From positions 39,946,042 to 40,010,041 of the forward strand of contig CM060734.1 in assembly GCA_030704615.1 (NCBI GenBank): a stretch of DNA of 64,000 nucleotides, read 5' to 3'. Under the pieces are notes generated by a model that made no database searches, was not told where the DNA came from, and saw only the letters and a program-made list of their open reading frames with translations. Below, piece after piece: positions 1 to 16,200 of the stretch (position 1 is the first letter of the stretch; each line of letters begins with the position of its first letter). Made by a program: the position numbers and the translations under genes. The DNA comes from Takakia lepidozioides. Its lineage: Eukaryota; Streptophyta; Takakiopsida; Takakiales; Takakiaceae.

Positions 1-1001
1 CCAGAACATGGAGGGACAGGTAGTTGAACTGAATATGTCCAACTGCAGTAAAAGAGTCTGAAATCTGTTGAGCCTGTCAAGTGCCAATTCGGATTGAATC
101 AACCCTTTTAGATACCCCACAGAAGGTATAACGCTTCAAATAAAGGAGAGGAAATAGCACAGGTAGTGTTATTTATCTTACTCTTCAAATCATCTCCACG
201 TTTTTGAAGCAGAGGTCTCTGTTTAGGTTCGCAGTTCGGTGCTAATCCTCCATGGCTTTGAGGCCTGAAAGACACAAACTTCAAACACCCAGCAGGTAGC
301 CCAGTGGTCAGGGCATTTGGACACTTTTAGGTGGTCTCGGGTTCTAACAGCGGAACCAATATTCCATCTAAGGATAGTCTTGGTTCTTGGCCTATGTTTA
401 CTCAGCTTTAGCAGGGCGGCATTGCCTTGCCAGAAGTGGGTCCCCTGCAACTTTTAGTCTCTTAATGAAACACAAGAAACCCTTGTCAAGCCAGAAGTGC
501 TGTTACAAAGTGACCATCTTCTAACAGCAGGAGTACTGATAATGCTCAAGGAGGCACTAGGATCTATGGTGCTCCACCTGGCAGCATTATTCTACTCTAT
601 ATCAGTGACTTCTTGCCAAACCAGTACCAAAACTCAGTTCTCAAAGAGAGCTGATATCAGTTTTGGATCATAAGCATGCTATCTGTTCTTTTGGCCCACT
701 TTTTGGGGCTTATTTGTTCGTCCCTTTTCTTCAGATGAATGTGACTTCACGGTCTTGTTGAATCGTGAAAGCATTGTCTTCATTTCACATGAGATGTGTT
801 TATGGAACTGATCTCTTTGTGTGGTGACTAAAACTCTTTCAAAATGAGAAACTCCATTCACAATTGGTACGATCCTTAAGATTGGCTGACAACTTGTTAG
901 AAAGGATTGAATCCAACCCAGATATAGAGAGGAAGAGAGATTTATTAGTCCACAGGAGTCTCTGTAGTAATTGAAGCTGATCTTGGTTTTGAGTGGGGCA
1001 G
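1..1001. other. No gene recognised; one SINE-like patch
   Basis: I find no supportable coding exon here on either strand. At about 285-375 on the + strand, a stretch resembling an RNA polymerase III A box (tagcccagtggtcagggc) is followed about 50 nt later by a B-box-like gggttctaac. This is how tRNA-derived SINEs look, but the match is loose. Part of the stretch is probably an intron of the gene whose last exon follows. Confidence 0.4.
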
Positions 1002-1166
1002 TTCGAAGCTGAGGCTGGCTTTCAGCGCTTCATTGCGGACCATTTCCAACTTGACAATGCATCAGAAAAGGAGAAAGAACGGGCCCTGGAGCGGCTGAGA
1101 AAATTGTACGAACAAGTGTTGTATGATTATGTAGAGGACCTGGTGGCCAGTGACCAACTGAACTGA
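1002..1166 (+). CDS. Probable terminal coding exon of an unrecognised gene
   Basis: A 54-codon open frame follows an AG acceptor (gtggggcag at 993-1001) and ends at TGA 1164-1166. It has no ATG, so a simple start-to-stop ORF search misses it. It reads FEAEAGFQRFIADHF, then a charged helical stretch (EKEKERALERLRKLYEQV), then YDYVEDLVASDQLN. The amphipathic, Glu/Lys/Leu-rich composition and lack of low complexity look like real protein. I do not recognise the family. The rest of the gene should lie to the left, partly outside the window; I could not identify its upstream exon with confidence. The polypyrimidine tract before the acceptor is weak, which lowers certainty. Confidence 0.45.
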   Translation, partial: FEAEAGFQRFIADHFQLDNASEKEKERALERLRKLYEQVLYDYVEDLVASDQLN

Positions 1167-1441
1167 GAGAGAGGGAAGAGAGGCAGAGAAATGTAGCAAT
1201 TTTAGTCATGCAGTAGGATAGGGAACTATTCTTCTTTGTCCACTGTGCACATTAGTATGGTGATTACCATGCTATCTTCGGCTACCAAAACAGAGGCGAA
1301 TGTGTTGCTATTTTCTGTTGCACGTTGCGATACGCGCTACTCTTTTAGTTCGAAGCAAGGAGGGTTAATACGTGGAGTATGATGTTATAGATTTACGGTC
1401 ATCTTGGCAGGTTTTATTCCAGTGCAATGCCCAGCTAATCA

Positions 1442-1888
1442 CACCATTTGATGCTTCAGGCTGGAGGAAATTTTGGCTGCCATAATTTAATCTGTGTACA
1501 GATAGGTGCTGAGTTGTATTCTGAGGAGTTCACTTTATGAGGAAGAAAAGGCCCAGTGCATTTTTTCCTATGTTTCAGAGAGAATTGAAGAGGAAAAGTT
1601 TGTTGCTAGATGTGGTTTTGACGGTGTGGAGTATTCTATCTCCCACATGTGATGCCTTAATTCTCACTTATTAATTTATCTCACCATTGGATGCTTCAGG
1701 CTGGAGGAAGTTTTGGCTGCCATAATTTAACCTGTGTACAGAGAGGTGCTGAGTTGTATTCTGAGGAGTGCACTTTGAGGAAGAATAGGCCCAGTGCATT
1801 TTTTCCTATGTTTCAGAGAATTGAAGAGGAAAAATTTGTTGCTAGATGTGGTTTTGATGGTGGAGTATTCTGTCTCTCACACATCATT
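1442..1888. repeat. Two-copy direct tandem duplication, ~240-bp period
   Basis: About 210 bp beginning caccatttgatgcttcagg at 1442 recurs from 1682 with scattered substitutions and small indels, for example gagagaattg against gagaattg. Both copies keep the same order of blocks: tggctgccataattta, gtgctgagttgtattctgagg, cccagtgcattttttcc and gaagaggaaaa. No protein family is recognisable in either copy. The repeat may lie in the 3' region of the gene ending at 1166. Confidence 0.85.
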
Positions 1889-3141
1889 CTTTAGTTATAT
1901 CAGAGAACTGCAGTGGTATGAGCTATGAACAGTTGAAATTCTGATGGCCATTGCAACAGATTGGTTTGCAGGCTTATTGCATTTGTAGTTATCGATCGCC
2001 GTATGTAGCAGCAAACTAATAGAGATTAAGTCTAAACTGCCGCCAATTTTCAGACACCACCATTGACCCATTGTCACTCCAACAGCTGTATGAAGTCTTC
2101 TGTAAATCTGACTGTATAGTTCTGCACCTAACTAAGACATTAGCTACCTCAAAAATATCACCTCTATTCTCCCGGATCCCACAATGGATCTTTCTGCAAC
2201 GAACACTAACCATCTGCAAACTTCTTGCAATAAGAGAATTTCTGCATCCAGCATTACCCACTCAGTGGTTGTAACTCAAATTAAGTATCTAGAATACTAG
2301 ATTAGAATTAAAGTTAGAATTGTAATCTGTAGTTAGGATTGCAGAACAGTGCAAAACAAGCATTCTTGGTTGCTCAAAGGGTTGTCACAGCAGAAAGAAC
2401 TTGTCTTTTGATTGTGGCAATGAAGTGCTGATTGAATCTTTCACAGGCACAAGAACATTCTAGATAGTTGCAGATTGCAAATTCTCAAACCTCCTTCCAG
2501 CCATGGCACTTCTTGTGTCCAAAGAGGGGCATGACATTGCAGTATGCAGAATGTTCTGTTATTTCTAGCTCCAGGTGAGGTCACTCTTGTTTTTGAAACT
2601 TCAAGGGGCCTTTAGATAATACCAAGAAGGAGCATTCTGATAACTAGCCTACTCAACATGAGCGAAATGACTACACAGCTTTTCTAGGAAGACCATCTAA
2701 CCCTCCTTGTGCTCAGAATGGCACTCAGACACACAGATGCAATACAACATCTTCAATTTCTTCACTTGTGTGAGAGTCCAACATTAATGCTTCATTTCTC
2801 TGAAAAAGTCGGAACAAGCATCTCAAAAAATGTACATCCCCAACAAATTAACTTGTCATTGTATACACCTCTAGCTTCAGGCGGAGTCCACCAATCGCCA
2901 CCGAAACCAAAATTGCTGGCTGAAAACACTTGGTTGCCCAATTTGCACTTGAAGACTGAAAATGCCTTGGTTGCAAACAATATAGCTTGGAATGTTGGAT
3001 TCCATAGCTTCTCCTGTACTCTCTCACACCCTAAAGGGAGTGAGTCATAACCTTTTGAAGCATTCATTCAAATTCCTGCAAGCTATACAAAGCCATGGTA
3101 GTGTCCCCTCTCCATCATTGTCCGATTCAATAAATATCAGA
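1889..3141. other. Intergenic, nothing recognised
   Basis: Open frames of 80-113 codons occur on both strands and overlap each other, but none shows domain-like composition or splice context. I see no RNA gene or clear repeat. The right end should contain the 3' untranslated region of the minus-strand acyltransferase gene. Confidence 0.5.
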
Positions 3142-6477
<3,336 letters not shown>

Positions 6478-7480
6478 CTCCGAAATCTGTATTGTTTCCT
6501 TCCAACCTCCTGCAGCTGGATTTTGAAACAGCAGATCCTATCCTCCTCCCTACCGACACACTTCGTCCCACTTTTCAGACCTTATTCTGATAAGCCTTCT
6601 CTCTAACTTTTGTCCTCTATCTCCCCCTTCCCTCGCCGTCCTGGCACTCCTGTTTCCCTTGTCCTGTCATCTCGTACTCACTGACGGGATGTCACTCAGA
6701 CACAGAGGCATGTGTACCTCAACTAAAAACTAGAAACCTTTTAAAGAACAGATGATGAACTGGTAACGAAAGGTCCACAGGCAGTACACTTGAGGGTTTG
6801 CAGGCTGGCAATGCGGAAAGGACACTGGCAGTTCTTGCACGAGTAAAAGACCCGAGATCTGACCTTTGATGCGAGAGACTAGTCACTCAGTATTGCCACC
6901 CTGAGCAGCTGTCTTGCTCTTCCTTCTATTATTATTCATGCGGGAAGCTTCGCTCATCAAAATTGCCTGCCACCTCACAGTGCTACTTAATGCCAAACTA
7001 CCGCCAACGTCAGCTGCCGTTGCTTTGCACCACATCGTGTGAACATGCTTTCCCCCATCCCCTCCACTCTCTTGCTGGTCCTGATCCCATCTCTATCCTG
7101 GGAGATTGTTCAGGACATGATCCAAACAACACTGCTTCTTCACCAAATTGACCCCAGAAAGGGAGAGCAGGCTGATGAATCCCTGGCATTATTCTTCACA
7201 AAAGGGCAATCATCGTTGGATGTTTGTTGTTGTTCGTTATTTCTGTTCCCAGTCTCTTGGATCCGGAGGACCCACAAGTTTGGGTGGGTTGGAGTATGTA
7301 AGTATGTATGTATGGGGTGATGCTGCTCACATTTCTCTTGGTGGCACAGATGTGGGTATTAAGTTACTTCAAGTTGGTCTAACTGGGGTGGTGGCATATT
7401 AGTATAGCAATGTTGAGGAGAATTACCAGCCAGAATTTAAGATGCTGGCAAGATGCCACTGGGGAACCGGCTCATGGTGT

Positions 7481-7735
7481 TAGGGAACACAAAGGAACTC
7501 CTGGGAACTGAGCTCTGAGTACCAGGGCACTGCCGGTCGTTCCCTAGTACAAAAAGGCTTTGGTGGGGAACGCAAAAGAACTTCCAGGAACTGAGCTCTG
7601 AATGCCAGGGCACCGCCACCTGTTCTCTAGTACAAAATGGCTTCATATTGTTAGGGAACGCAAAGGAACTCCTGGGAACTTAGCTCTGAATGCCAGGGCA
7701 CCACCGGCCGTTCTCTAGTACAAAATGGCTTGGAG
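7481..7735. repeat. Three-unit minisatellite, ~83-88 bp period
   Basis: Three tandem units each run gggaacrcaaaggaactcc, gggaactgagctctga, ccagggcac, ccctagtacaaaa or ctctagtacaaaa, then ggctt. Units begin near 7481, 7565 and 7651 and differ by substitutions and a few indels. No gene is associated. Confidence 0.85.
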
Positions 7736-9714
7736 ACAATGGTTAGAGAACCGTGCTGGGAACCCCCCCTAGGAAAGTAAAGAACCGCCCAACAGTGGTT
7801 CGCATGTTCGCACCTAGCCTTGCCGGATAGATAGTGCAGGAGGAGAGTTGGCTTGATAGTTGTTAGTTATGTTCATTCAATGTACTAACAGTGACATATC
7901 ATTGTTCAATGTTACCATTCAATAAACTTTTTCATCTCATTTTATACTGGACTAGCAAAACGCTGTCAAGCATCCGATTGCAGCCTGTGAATTATATTAG
8001 CTGCAACTTAAATGAGGCGGTGGGTCGCGGACCAAGGGGTGTGGGCTCTGAAATCATTGGCATAGTAGGTAGTATTATCTGATTCTAAAGTGGGTTGTCG
8101 CAAGCTGTGAGGTGCAGTGCACTACTGAATCTGTAAGGTTGGCACTATGGTGATAATGTGGTGCAGGGTCCGGGATCCAATTTTGTGGGTACATATTAGA
8201 CAGTGGTGAAAATCAAAACTATTCTCAATCCTCGGTTATCTTCTCAAAAGGGAAATTCATGTCACTCCGTCCGTCAGACTCAGTATGTGTTGTGAAATTG
8301 CACCACAAAAAATGTCCAAGTTCTTATAGTGACAATTTCAGGAGGTAGTAAGTTAATCACTAGTAAGAGTGGGGAGGTAAGCCCATTGTGGCCTCATCTG
8401 CATTGAGCTGTGTGCCTTGAAACACTCCAGACAAGTAGGGGATTATTTGGCAGGATAGGGCTGTCATTATGATGACGTGGCTACTACCTGCATGAACGTG
8501 TCCAAGCTTATCATGACACAAGTTTACTACATAACACCCAAATTTGAATGTCCACCACTTTGTCTTTTTGTAGAGAATATTCTGGACAAACCCAATCTTC
8601 AACCCCAAAGGCGGTAGTTGGATTTAAAGGTGCCAGATGCCACAATGGCAGCAGTATGTGGACTGTTGTGGCTTCATGGGTCCCAGGAACGTGTACCTAC
8701 AACTGCAGACTTCGGGAGAGGGAGAGGGAATGGGAGTGATTGAGGGAAGGAAGGGCTTTGCATGCAACTCAGTTGGGTCTGTTAGAGAGCTTTATTACAG
8801 AGTTTAAGGAAGGGGGGGCTTGCATGTTGTTCCCATTTGGGCACAAATGCAGAGAGAACGGCGCAGTCGGGGGTGTGATCTGGACAGCAGCGCGTGAGAG
8901 TGATGGGGGGATTAGTTGGGGGCGAGTTAGGTGGGGTAGAAGTACTTGGGTGGCGCAGTCAGGCAGCGCGCCGCACTTTATTGTACACGGCAACCACCCA
9001 CGTGCATGGCGACACTGTGAACGCGTGGTGAAGTGCAGCGAGCACAGACGAGACGACAAATGAGATCACTTTTCTGCATTTTGTCAAGGACGAAGGTGCA
9101 GGGAAAGAGTCGATACTAGATAGATCGCCTGCAGCAACCGTCACTCAAGCAATCTCGTTAAGGGTTAATCTCTCACAACAAACATCTCCTAGCGCTTCAT
9201 TTCTGTTGAGTCCTACCTATTAGCTAGTCAAATATGTCAACGACTGAAGCGGCCGAATTCGTGGTCTCAAGTCTTTGCGCAGATTAGATTACAGCAACTA
9301 AGACTGGTTAGCATCTTCAAGGTTAAGCTGCATGTAGAGATGATTGATGTTCAAGTTCTGGATCGTTGGCTGAGAACATAACCACTGTAATCTAACACCT
9401 CTCCAGTCACAACATCAAAGTTCAAATGAGAGAATAAGGGAAGCGGTGGCCCATACCCTCCTCTAGATACTCGGTGCAGATGGCAATCAACAAGGAATCC
9501 TTGTCACAGCGATGGTTGTGACCGGTGAAAGGAAGCGCGAGTGAAATGCGGCGAGAAATAGCGGTGAAGCTGCTGTGGCAGGAGACGTTTGTGCCTCCCT
9601 ACCACCTGCCATGCTCCTCTGGACACCTCTGCTATGACGGGCCATTTTGCATGTAAACATGCAGCTTCCACCGAGGCATCACCCTGCATTCCACGGCAGA
9701 ACAGCCTGCTGCCA

Positions 9715-9800
9715 CATACCACCCACCCATTGCCGTCAGATTTCTTGAGCAGGATTCGAACATGTGGCCTTCCCCAAGTATGCCTCTTGCTGTAGTTCAA
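9715..9800 (-). mobile_element. tRNA-derived SINE-like patch
   Basis: Read on the minus strand, a B-box-like tgttcgaatcctgctc follows an A-box-like region (gaactacagcaagaggcatac) at tRNA spacing. The cloverleaf is not complete, so a functional tRNA is unlikely. Element ends were not determined. Confidence 0.35.
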
Positions 9801-10260
9801 TGACAGGACGACTTTTTACTTGTTGCTGTTATTTGTTGTGTGCAAATTTGAAGAGTGGTAAAGTGCAAGACACTCTCCCAAATGAGAGGGACATGAACAT
9901 ACATGTATTCTTGCAGTAAACTGCCGACGTGCCGCGCCGTTGTCCAGGGAGTGTGGGCCTCTCGCCATTTTTACAATTTGAAGGTTTCATTTCCCTTTCA
10001 TTGCACTCGGCAAGAAAGGCCCCCAAAAATGAGAAAGAATCGCCTTCTTTGGGTGCAACATTTTCATTTCAGACAAGCGTACTCCAGTGGTTCAACCTGC
10101 TCACAAAGAATGATTGTACCAGGCAGCCTTGGAATGGTGGTGCGGGGTAAAATGAGAAGCATCTTTGGACACTTTGGAGTTCTGGGAACTTCATAATACC
10201 ACCCAATCTTATGCAATGTGAGAGTTGTATCTGGTCACCGTGGATGTATGAGCTACATCA

Positions 10261-13200
10261 CTATACACATTTATCAAGTGCTTGTTCAGCTTCTTGTAAA
10301 AAAAGCCGAGCCAGGCGTTTTTGACCTTTACGGTAAATTACACAAGCACGCTTGTTTTCTGACAGTAGAGGTGTCTTCCTCACGGCAGCATTGCCCATGT
10401 GTGCCCTGCCATCCATGACCCCAAATATAGAGCAAATGATTCAAGAGTTGAATTAACATGGACATTTTGCAAGGGTCAAGATATTAACTAGAACTACAAG
10501 AAAAACATGAGATTTTAGTGACTCCTTGATTGCTAAGCTGACAGCTTCCATTACAAACTGAACACAGTCCAACTGGAATTCTTCCCTAGATACCCGCTTT
10601 GACATACCAGTGCTTCAGCCTTCCTGACCAGATGATGTAACCTCCAACATGCACCACAACACAAGGAGGAGCATGGGCACTCACCTGCAGAAAGCCCACT
10701 GGAAAGAAGACGGACACAATTTATCTTGCAAACTTCATTCTAGCGTGGGATTGTCTCGCTCTGAGGATTCCATACCTTTCAGGATGCTGCTGCAGCCTCG
10801 CATCCGAGCGTGCCTTCAAGTCCTTGGCCAGTAACTCCACGTCCACATCTTCAAGGCCTGTGCCTTCTTCAATCTCCATCACTCTGTAGGTGAACATCAG
10901 AAAGACATTAGCTGGTGCCTCGAACAAAATACTAGCCTCACTGCAAGCCCATTGAGCAGAAGCTAGCCAAGACCCCTCTGTTCAGCAACTTCCAGTCCCT
11001 TGTAAGGAAGGGATTTAAGGACGATCAGATGTGTTTCTCGCAAGACTACAGAGACAAGATTGGAGAGGATCGATAAGAGCGTACTTGGAGGTGAGAAGGT
11101 CGATTAGTAGTTGCAAAGCACCCGTGTTCCCACAAACCTCCCACACAGCTGCCCTTATGTCGATGTAAGACGGTATCCGTTCAAGGTCTGGATTTGAGAT
11201 CTATCAACAGGGGGAAAACCATGCTCTACGATTAGCATGTGGATCACATTGTATACCAAAGTGGAAATTCTAACACTGATGTATGTCCTGGGCGTGGAGA
11301 GAAGCTTAAGAGGGAGGGACAGGGGAAGGGGGAAGAGCAAAGGATCATTATAGGGGTAAACCAGTGGGCTGTAAAGATCACCATCCCATTTTTCCAATTC
11401 AGAGCACTATACTATAGGGAAGTAAAATCAAGACGTGGCTTCATACCACATATCACTCAGAAAAGGTAGTCAGGACACAACAGGTGCAATACTACAAGAC
11501 AATTTATAGATCATGCGCATTAGAAGAATAATGCTAGCTAAAGCACATCTGGGTCCCTCACTCGACTGGGCTACTGCCTCCCTGTTATGAGGGTCATCGT
11601 TTACCGATCAAGGTAACGTTTCTTCCTCTGGGGGCATGATGGCCTACCAGAAGAGTCAAGTGTCAGGGATACCATCACCCAGAGCTTGGTAGACCATTTT
11701 AACATCACAATTAAGTTAAAAAAACAACACTAACTAGCTAAATGCAAGTGCCTTACCCACTGGCCTATCTCATGGATTCTATCATTATATAATATAACTG
11801 ATTGTTTATATCAAGGTAAGTCACACTAGTGGAGTGAGCCCCTCAAAAAGGCACGATTCTATACTATATTATAGAATAATAGAATAATATAATGATATAA
11901 TATTATTCTACTATTATACAGACACAGAATGTCTGCTTTGTTTCTATGCAAGGATGTAGACAGTATGACCCTAACAAGTGGACTCACATCTTCAAGCATA
12001 GAAATCACACGGTAGACCTCATCGTCCTCCATAGCCACAACACGCAAGGCGGCCAGAAGGTCTTCAGGGAACACCAAATGCTCCAGATTGGCTGGTGGCT
12101 TGCGATGGCCACTCCAGCTGTGCCCAGCTACGGTAGCAGTTTGCATCTCCGTCTGCGACTCTCCAGATGCTGGGGATGCCTCATGACAGAGAAACCCCCT
12201 ACTCAGCTCAGAAGAAGGAAGAAGCCAGCGCAGTGGCAGTTTCTGTGGCATCCAAACCACCTCACCTTCAGCTAAAGATGGCTGGCAAAATGCAGCCACA
12301 GGCAAGCATATTGCGAGTACTTGGAGAGTGAAGATCTTCAGTAAAGCCCAGGCACCCACGTTGGCAAGCACACCTAAGTTTCTCAATGAATATGGTAAAT
12401 GCAACAGATATCAAATTAGGTAGCATAGTACAAGAATTTGGGAGTGAGAGAGTATGTACTCATAAGACGTTGTTTGCCGCTTGTGGTCATTGACCCGCGC
12501 AGTTTGAGCGCAACACAAATGGACAGAACCTACCTTTGTCAGGGGCTAACACCGGTAGTAAGACTTACCTTGGAATAAACAATTGGTCCGGGTTTTCCGG
12601 ATATCCTCTAGAAATCCCTTTACACAAGCATCAACCTGCTGTGTGTGGTTTCCCAATAACTAGGCCCCAAAAGGGCCTGGGCTTTTGGCTCAGCCTCCAG
12701 ACTTTCAAAGTTGGTAAACAGAGGTACAGGCACAATTCCCTTGATAGATTTCAAGAGCGTCTCTCTGGTGGGAGTCACTCAGACAATGAATCAGAAAATG
12801 AATATAGTCTTCAGGTTGCCCTCACAATGGGCAATTGCACTCTCCCTTTCCTCTCTGCTTCCGTTTGCTGTTCAAAGGTAGGCTTCCTGCCCTGAGTTTA
12901 AATTTCAGTCTAGTGCCGAGAGTGGGTAGACCCTTGAGGTCATCCATGAAGTCCTCCCCCATGTCACAGACAGGAAACACGTTGGGAAGTTTTCTGCCTA
13001 ACTTCATTTTCATCAGACAATTTCCTGGCAACAGACATGGCTTTGGACACTACAGCCTCCAAGTCGGATTTATCCAGCAGGGTCAAGACTTGCGGGCTAA
13101 AATTCAGATCCTTGAGAATCTCTTCTACTCTCTTCTGCCAGGACTTAGCCTGTTTGACAGGGCAATCCTGCTTCCAAGATATGTAGTCAATTAACTTAGG

Positions 13201-16200
13201 ATATCTGATGTTGGACATATGTTAGCTGACTCCACCATCTGACCTTGAATTCATCTTGTCAGGAACTTAAGGAAGGGATGCCAAACTCACCAACCCATAT
13301 TGCAGATGCATACTCCAAGGCAGGCCTAATAACGCAGCAAAGCATGGTTTTTCTTACTTCAGAGTTGATCCCTCTGCAGGGGAAAAATTTACTGAGACCC
13401 AGCGCTTTGCGCTTGCCAGATTGATTCTAGAGACTTAAGCCTGTTGGAGTTATCAACCAATATTGCAGATGCGTACTCCAAGGAGTGAGAGTGAGTGAGA
13501 GAGAGACAGTGAGGCGGACATGTCAACGGTCAACCTTGTAGCATCAATGCATGGGGCAGTAACCAAGGGCCTGGTCTTGGCGCTAAAATAACCAACAAAA
13601 AAGAAACATAAAGCAAGCCATGGAAAGTGGAAGCACCAATTGTGCAAGAAGCTGAGACTTTTCCTCGAAGCAGGCGCTCCGCTCCAGGGCCTCTTTGGGA
13701 AAATAAACCTGCAATACACCAATGCTTTCATTTATGGAGAACAATTTTGGAGGTATCACATGTTCATCATCATCTCTCTCTTTGGACCAGCGTATTATTA
13801 TCATTGATGGCAGTGGCGCCGTTGAAAGGATAAGAGGTATTTAACGTGATATAAATTGGCTGCAGTACTATGATTCAAGATGTACCATATTCAAGGCAGT
13901 GAGTCACAATATCTCTACTGCTCTCTACAGTTCCATGAATCTTTCACTTGTGGCTCACCCTAGTGTGAAAGAGTTACCATGAGATAATCATCAGGATTGC
14001 TGTCCATCACAAAGCCATAGAGGTATAGCAGCTCCTGCAGAAGCCATCATCTCAGCAAATTAGAGACAGTCTAGTTCTGAAACAGCTTCACAGGTCTAAA
14101 ATCACAAAGAAGGAAAGACTTGAGCGTACAGTAAGACCAACCTCATTGCCCTTATTCCCATAGTTGATGCGAATCTCAGAATCAACAGGAACACTCACAC
14201 CTGGGACTGCACCAAACTCACCAGCCCCTTCAGCTCTGTCAAGACTTAGAAAAGACAAACAGCTGAGAAGTCACTAGATCTTGCATGTTGTGCCAAACTA
14301 TGTCAGTAGTCTCATCATGCCTGCATTGTCAGGTAAGTTTCATAGCAAGACAAAATGTGGCAGAAGATTCTCCCCCATGTATGACTCCTTTTGCTTCATC
14401 TGAACAATAAAGCAAGAGCATATCTGACATTTTCAAATGACTTACAGGCCCTTTCAACTACGTTGTGCTTTACGGCGGCGTCATATGTGAGGCCAGTACC
14501 CATGATCGGGATTTGTGAATACGGGGAGGGGCCACATTATTAATGAACCTATTTGAAGTCACATCTAGAATCGATGCCGGGACCAAAATATGTTTAGTGC
14601 AGCTAAAGTACTTTATGCCACTGCATTGATGCGGCCAAACCTGCCTTTTTCCTTATTGATTGCGGCTAAAGTCGATCAGACTTGGTGGCTTGCTTTGCCA
14701 CGAGTCATGGGTACCCATGAGATACTTTTGAGCTGGATTCGATGACTTAGATTTCACCTGTTTGCAGGATTTATTGTGCCCTATACTTCACATGTGATTC
14801 CCCACTCTTTTTGATGTTGGGCAGAATCCAATCGCAATCACGTGTGAATGCTTCACATGTGACCTTCACCTTAGTTTCACAGGTACACATATACTTCCAA
14901 CTTGATGGGGAAAAGCAAGAGTTAAAAAGCAAATTGATTGTTCGAGACTGTCAAAGGTAAGCTGGAGAAAGCCAGGGATGATGCCGTTAAAAGCGAATCC
15001 TCGCTCACGTGAACGCCGCCCAAGCAAGCAACCAGAATATTTCAAAGTGGGAGCTCACTTGAAGATTACACCAACTGGGTTTTCTGTTGAAAATCCGCGC
15101 GTGTATTTTTGCAGAAGGTCTGTATAATCCCAACAATGGGAAAATGTACATGAAGGGCTGTCGACCAGTAGATGCCAATTGGACGCTGCTCCTGTACAAT
15201 GCAGATTCCATAGATGATAGGCTTGACTGTTCCCTTGAAATTGTTCCGGAGTACCCCTCAATAGTTGCTAGGTGGCTGACAAGACCAACTGTCGGCGGAG
15301 TGTGGACGAACGTTTCTACTTCAAACCGATGAATCTTTCCCGATCACTTACAAGCGAGAGTGGGATGAGATCATTTCTCGGAAGAATCTGGAAGAGTCGT
15401 TGAGTGTGGCAACCCTGACTCTGATGCTGCTATGTATTGGTGCCCAGTGTCACATGTCAAGCGCCATCCGGAGTCAACGCCCTACATCTCGCTTGGGATG
15501 CTTGGCGTGCAGGCTGTGGGCTACATAATTCCTCTTATCACAGGTTAGTAGCTGACTGATCACCTAAGATCTCTGCCCTTTTGTTCAAAGATTTGTCTCT
15601 CTGATGTACTTTTGTTCTCAAAACTGGCTCCAAATGGAATAGCAAGTTTTTATGAAATAGCAAGATCTAGTATCTAGCAAGCTAATATGCCCGGATTGTC
15701 ATATGGAATCTGTACTGAACATGAGTAACTTCAAATCCTACCTCACGAGGGTAGCAACTACTTCTGAGAGCCTCTTCGACAGCAACTGCATTGTGAATCT
15801 TTTCATACTGGATCAGCAATGTAGGAAATGTGTGTAGCTGCAAGTGCATTTACGGGGTTTTAACAATCATGTGTGGTAAGCTGAAGGTGTGAATTTCTAG
15901 CAAAGTTGAGTAGATCATCTTGACAATCACCATGTCATTTAAGCTGCAGCTTCCATCTTTTCCATCCCCTTGCCACAGTTACTCTGAACTAGGTGGCCCA
16001 GCAACCTTTGGCTGAAGAGACTTCTTCCTGCACCTTCCAGTGGGATTCTTGGGGCAGAATGTGATTTTCTAGTACATTCACATATTTGGCTAGATTTGCA
16101 TGTTATCTCACACTGAAAGGTTTGCCAATGAGTTATTTCAACTGCCTGCTGTTGTAACAGGGGCGGAAGCGTTGTTTGCACGGATGAATTCAGACACAGA

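Larger units (their letters stand above)
6478..10260. other. Intergenic, repeats only
   Basis: This holds the upstream region of the acyltransferase and the downstream region of the SET-domain gene. I found no supportable exon. It contains the minisatellite at 7481-7735 and a SINE-like patch near 9715-9800; the remainder looks like unique non-coding DNA. Confidence 0.5.
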
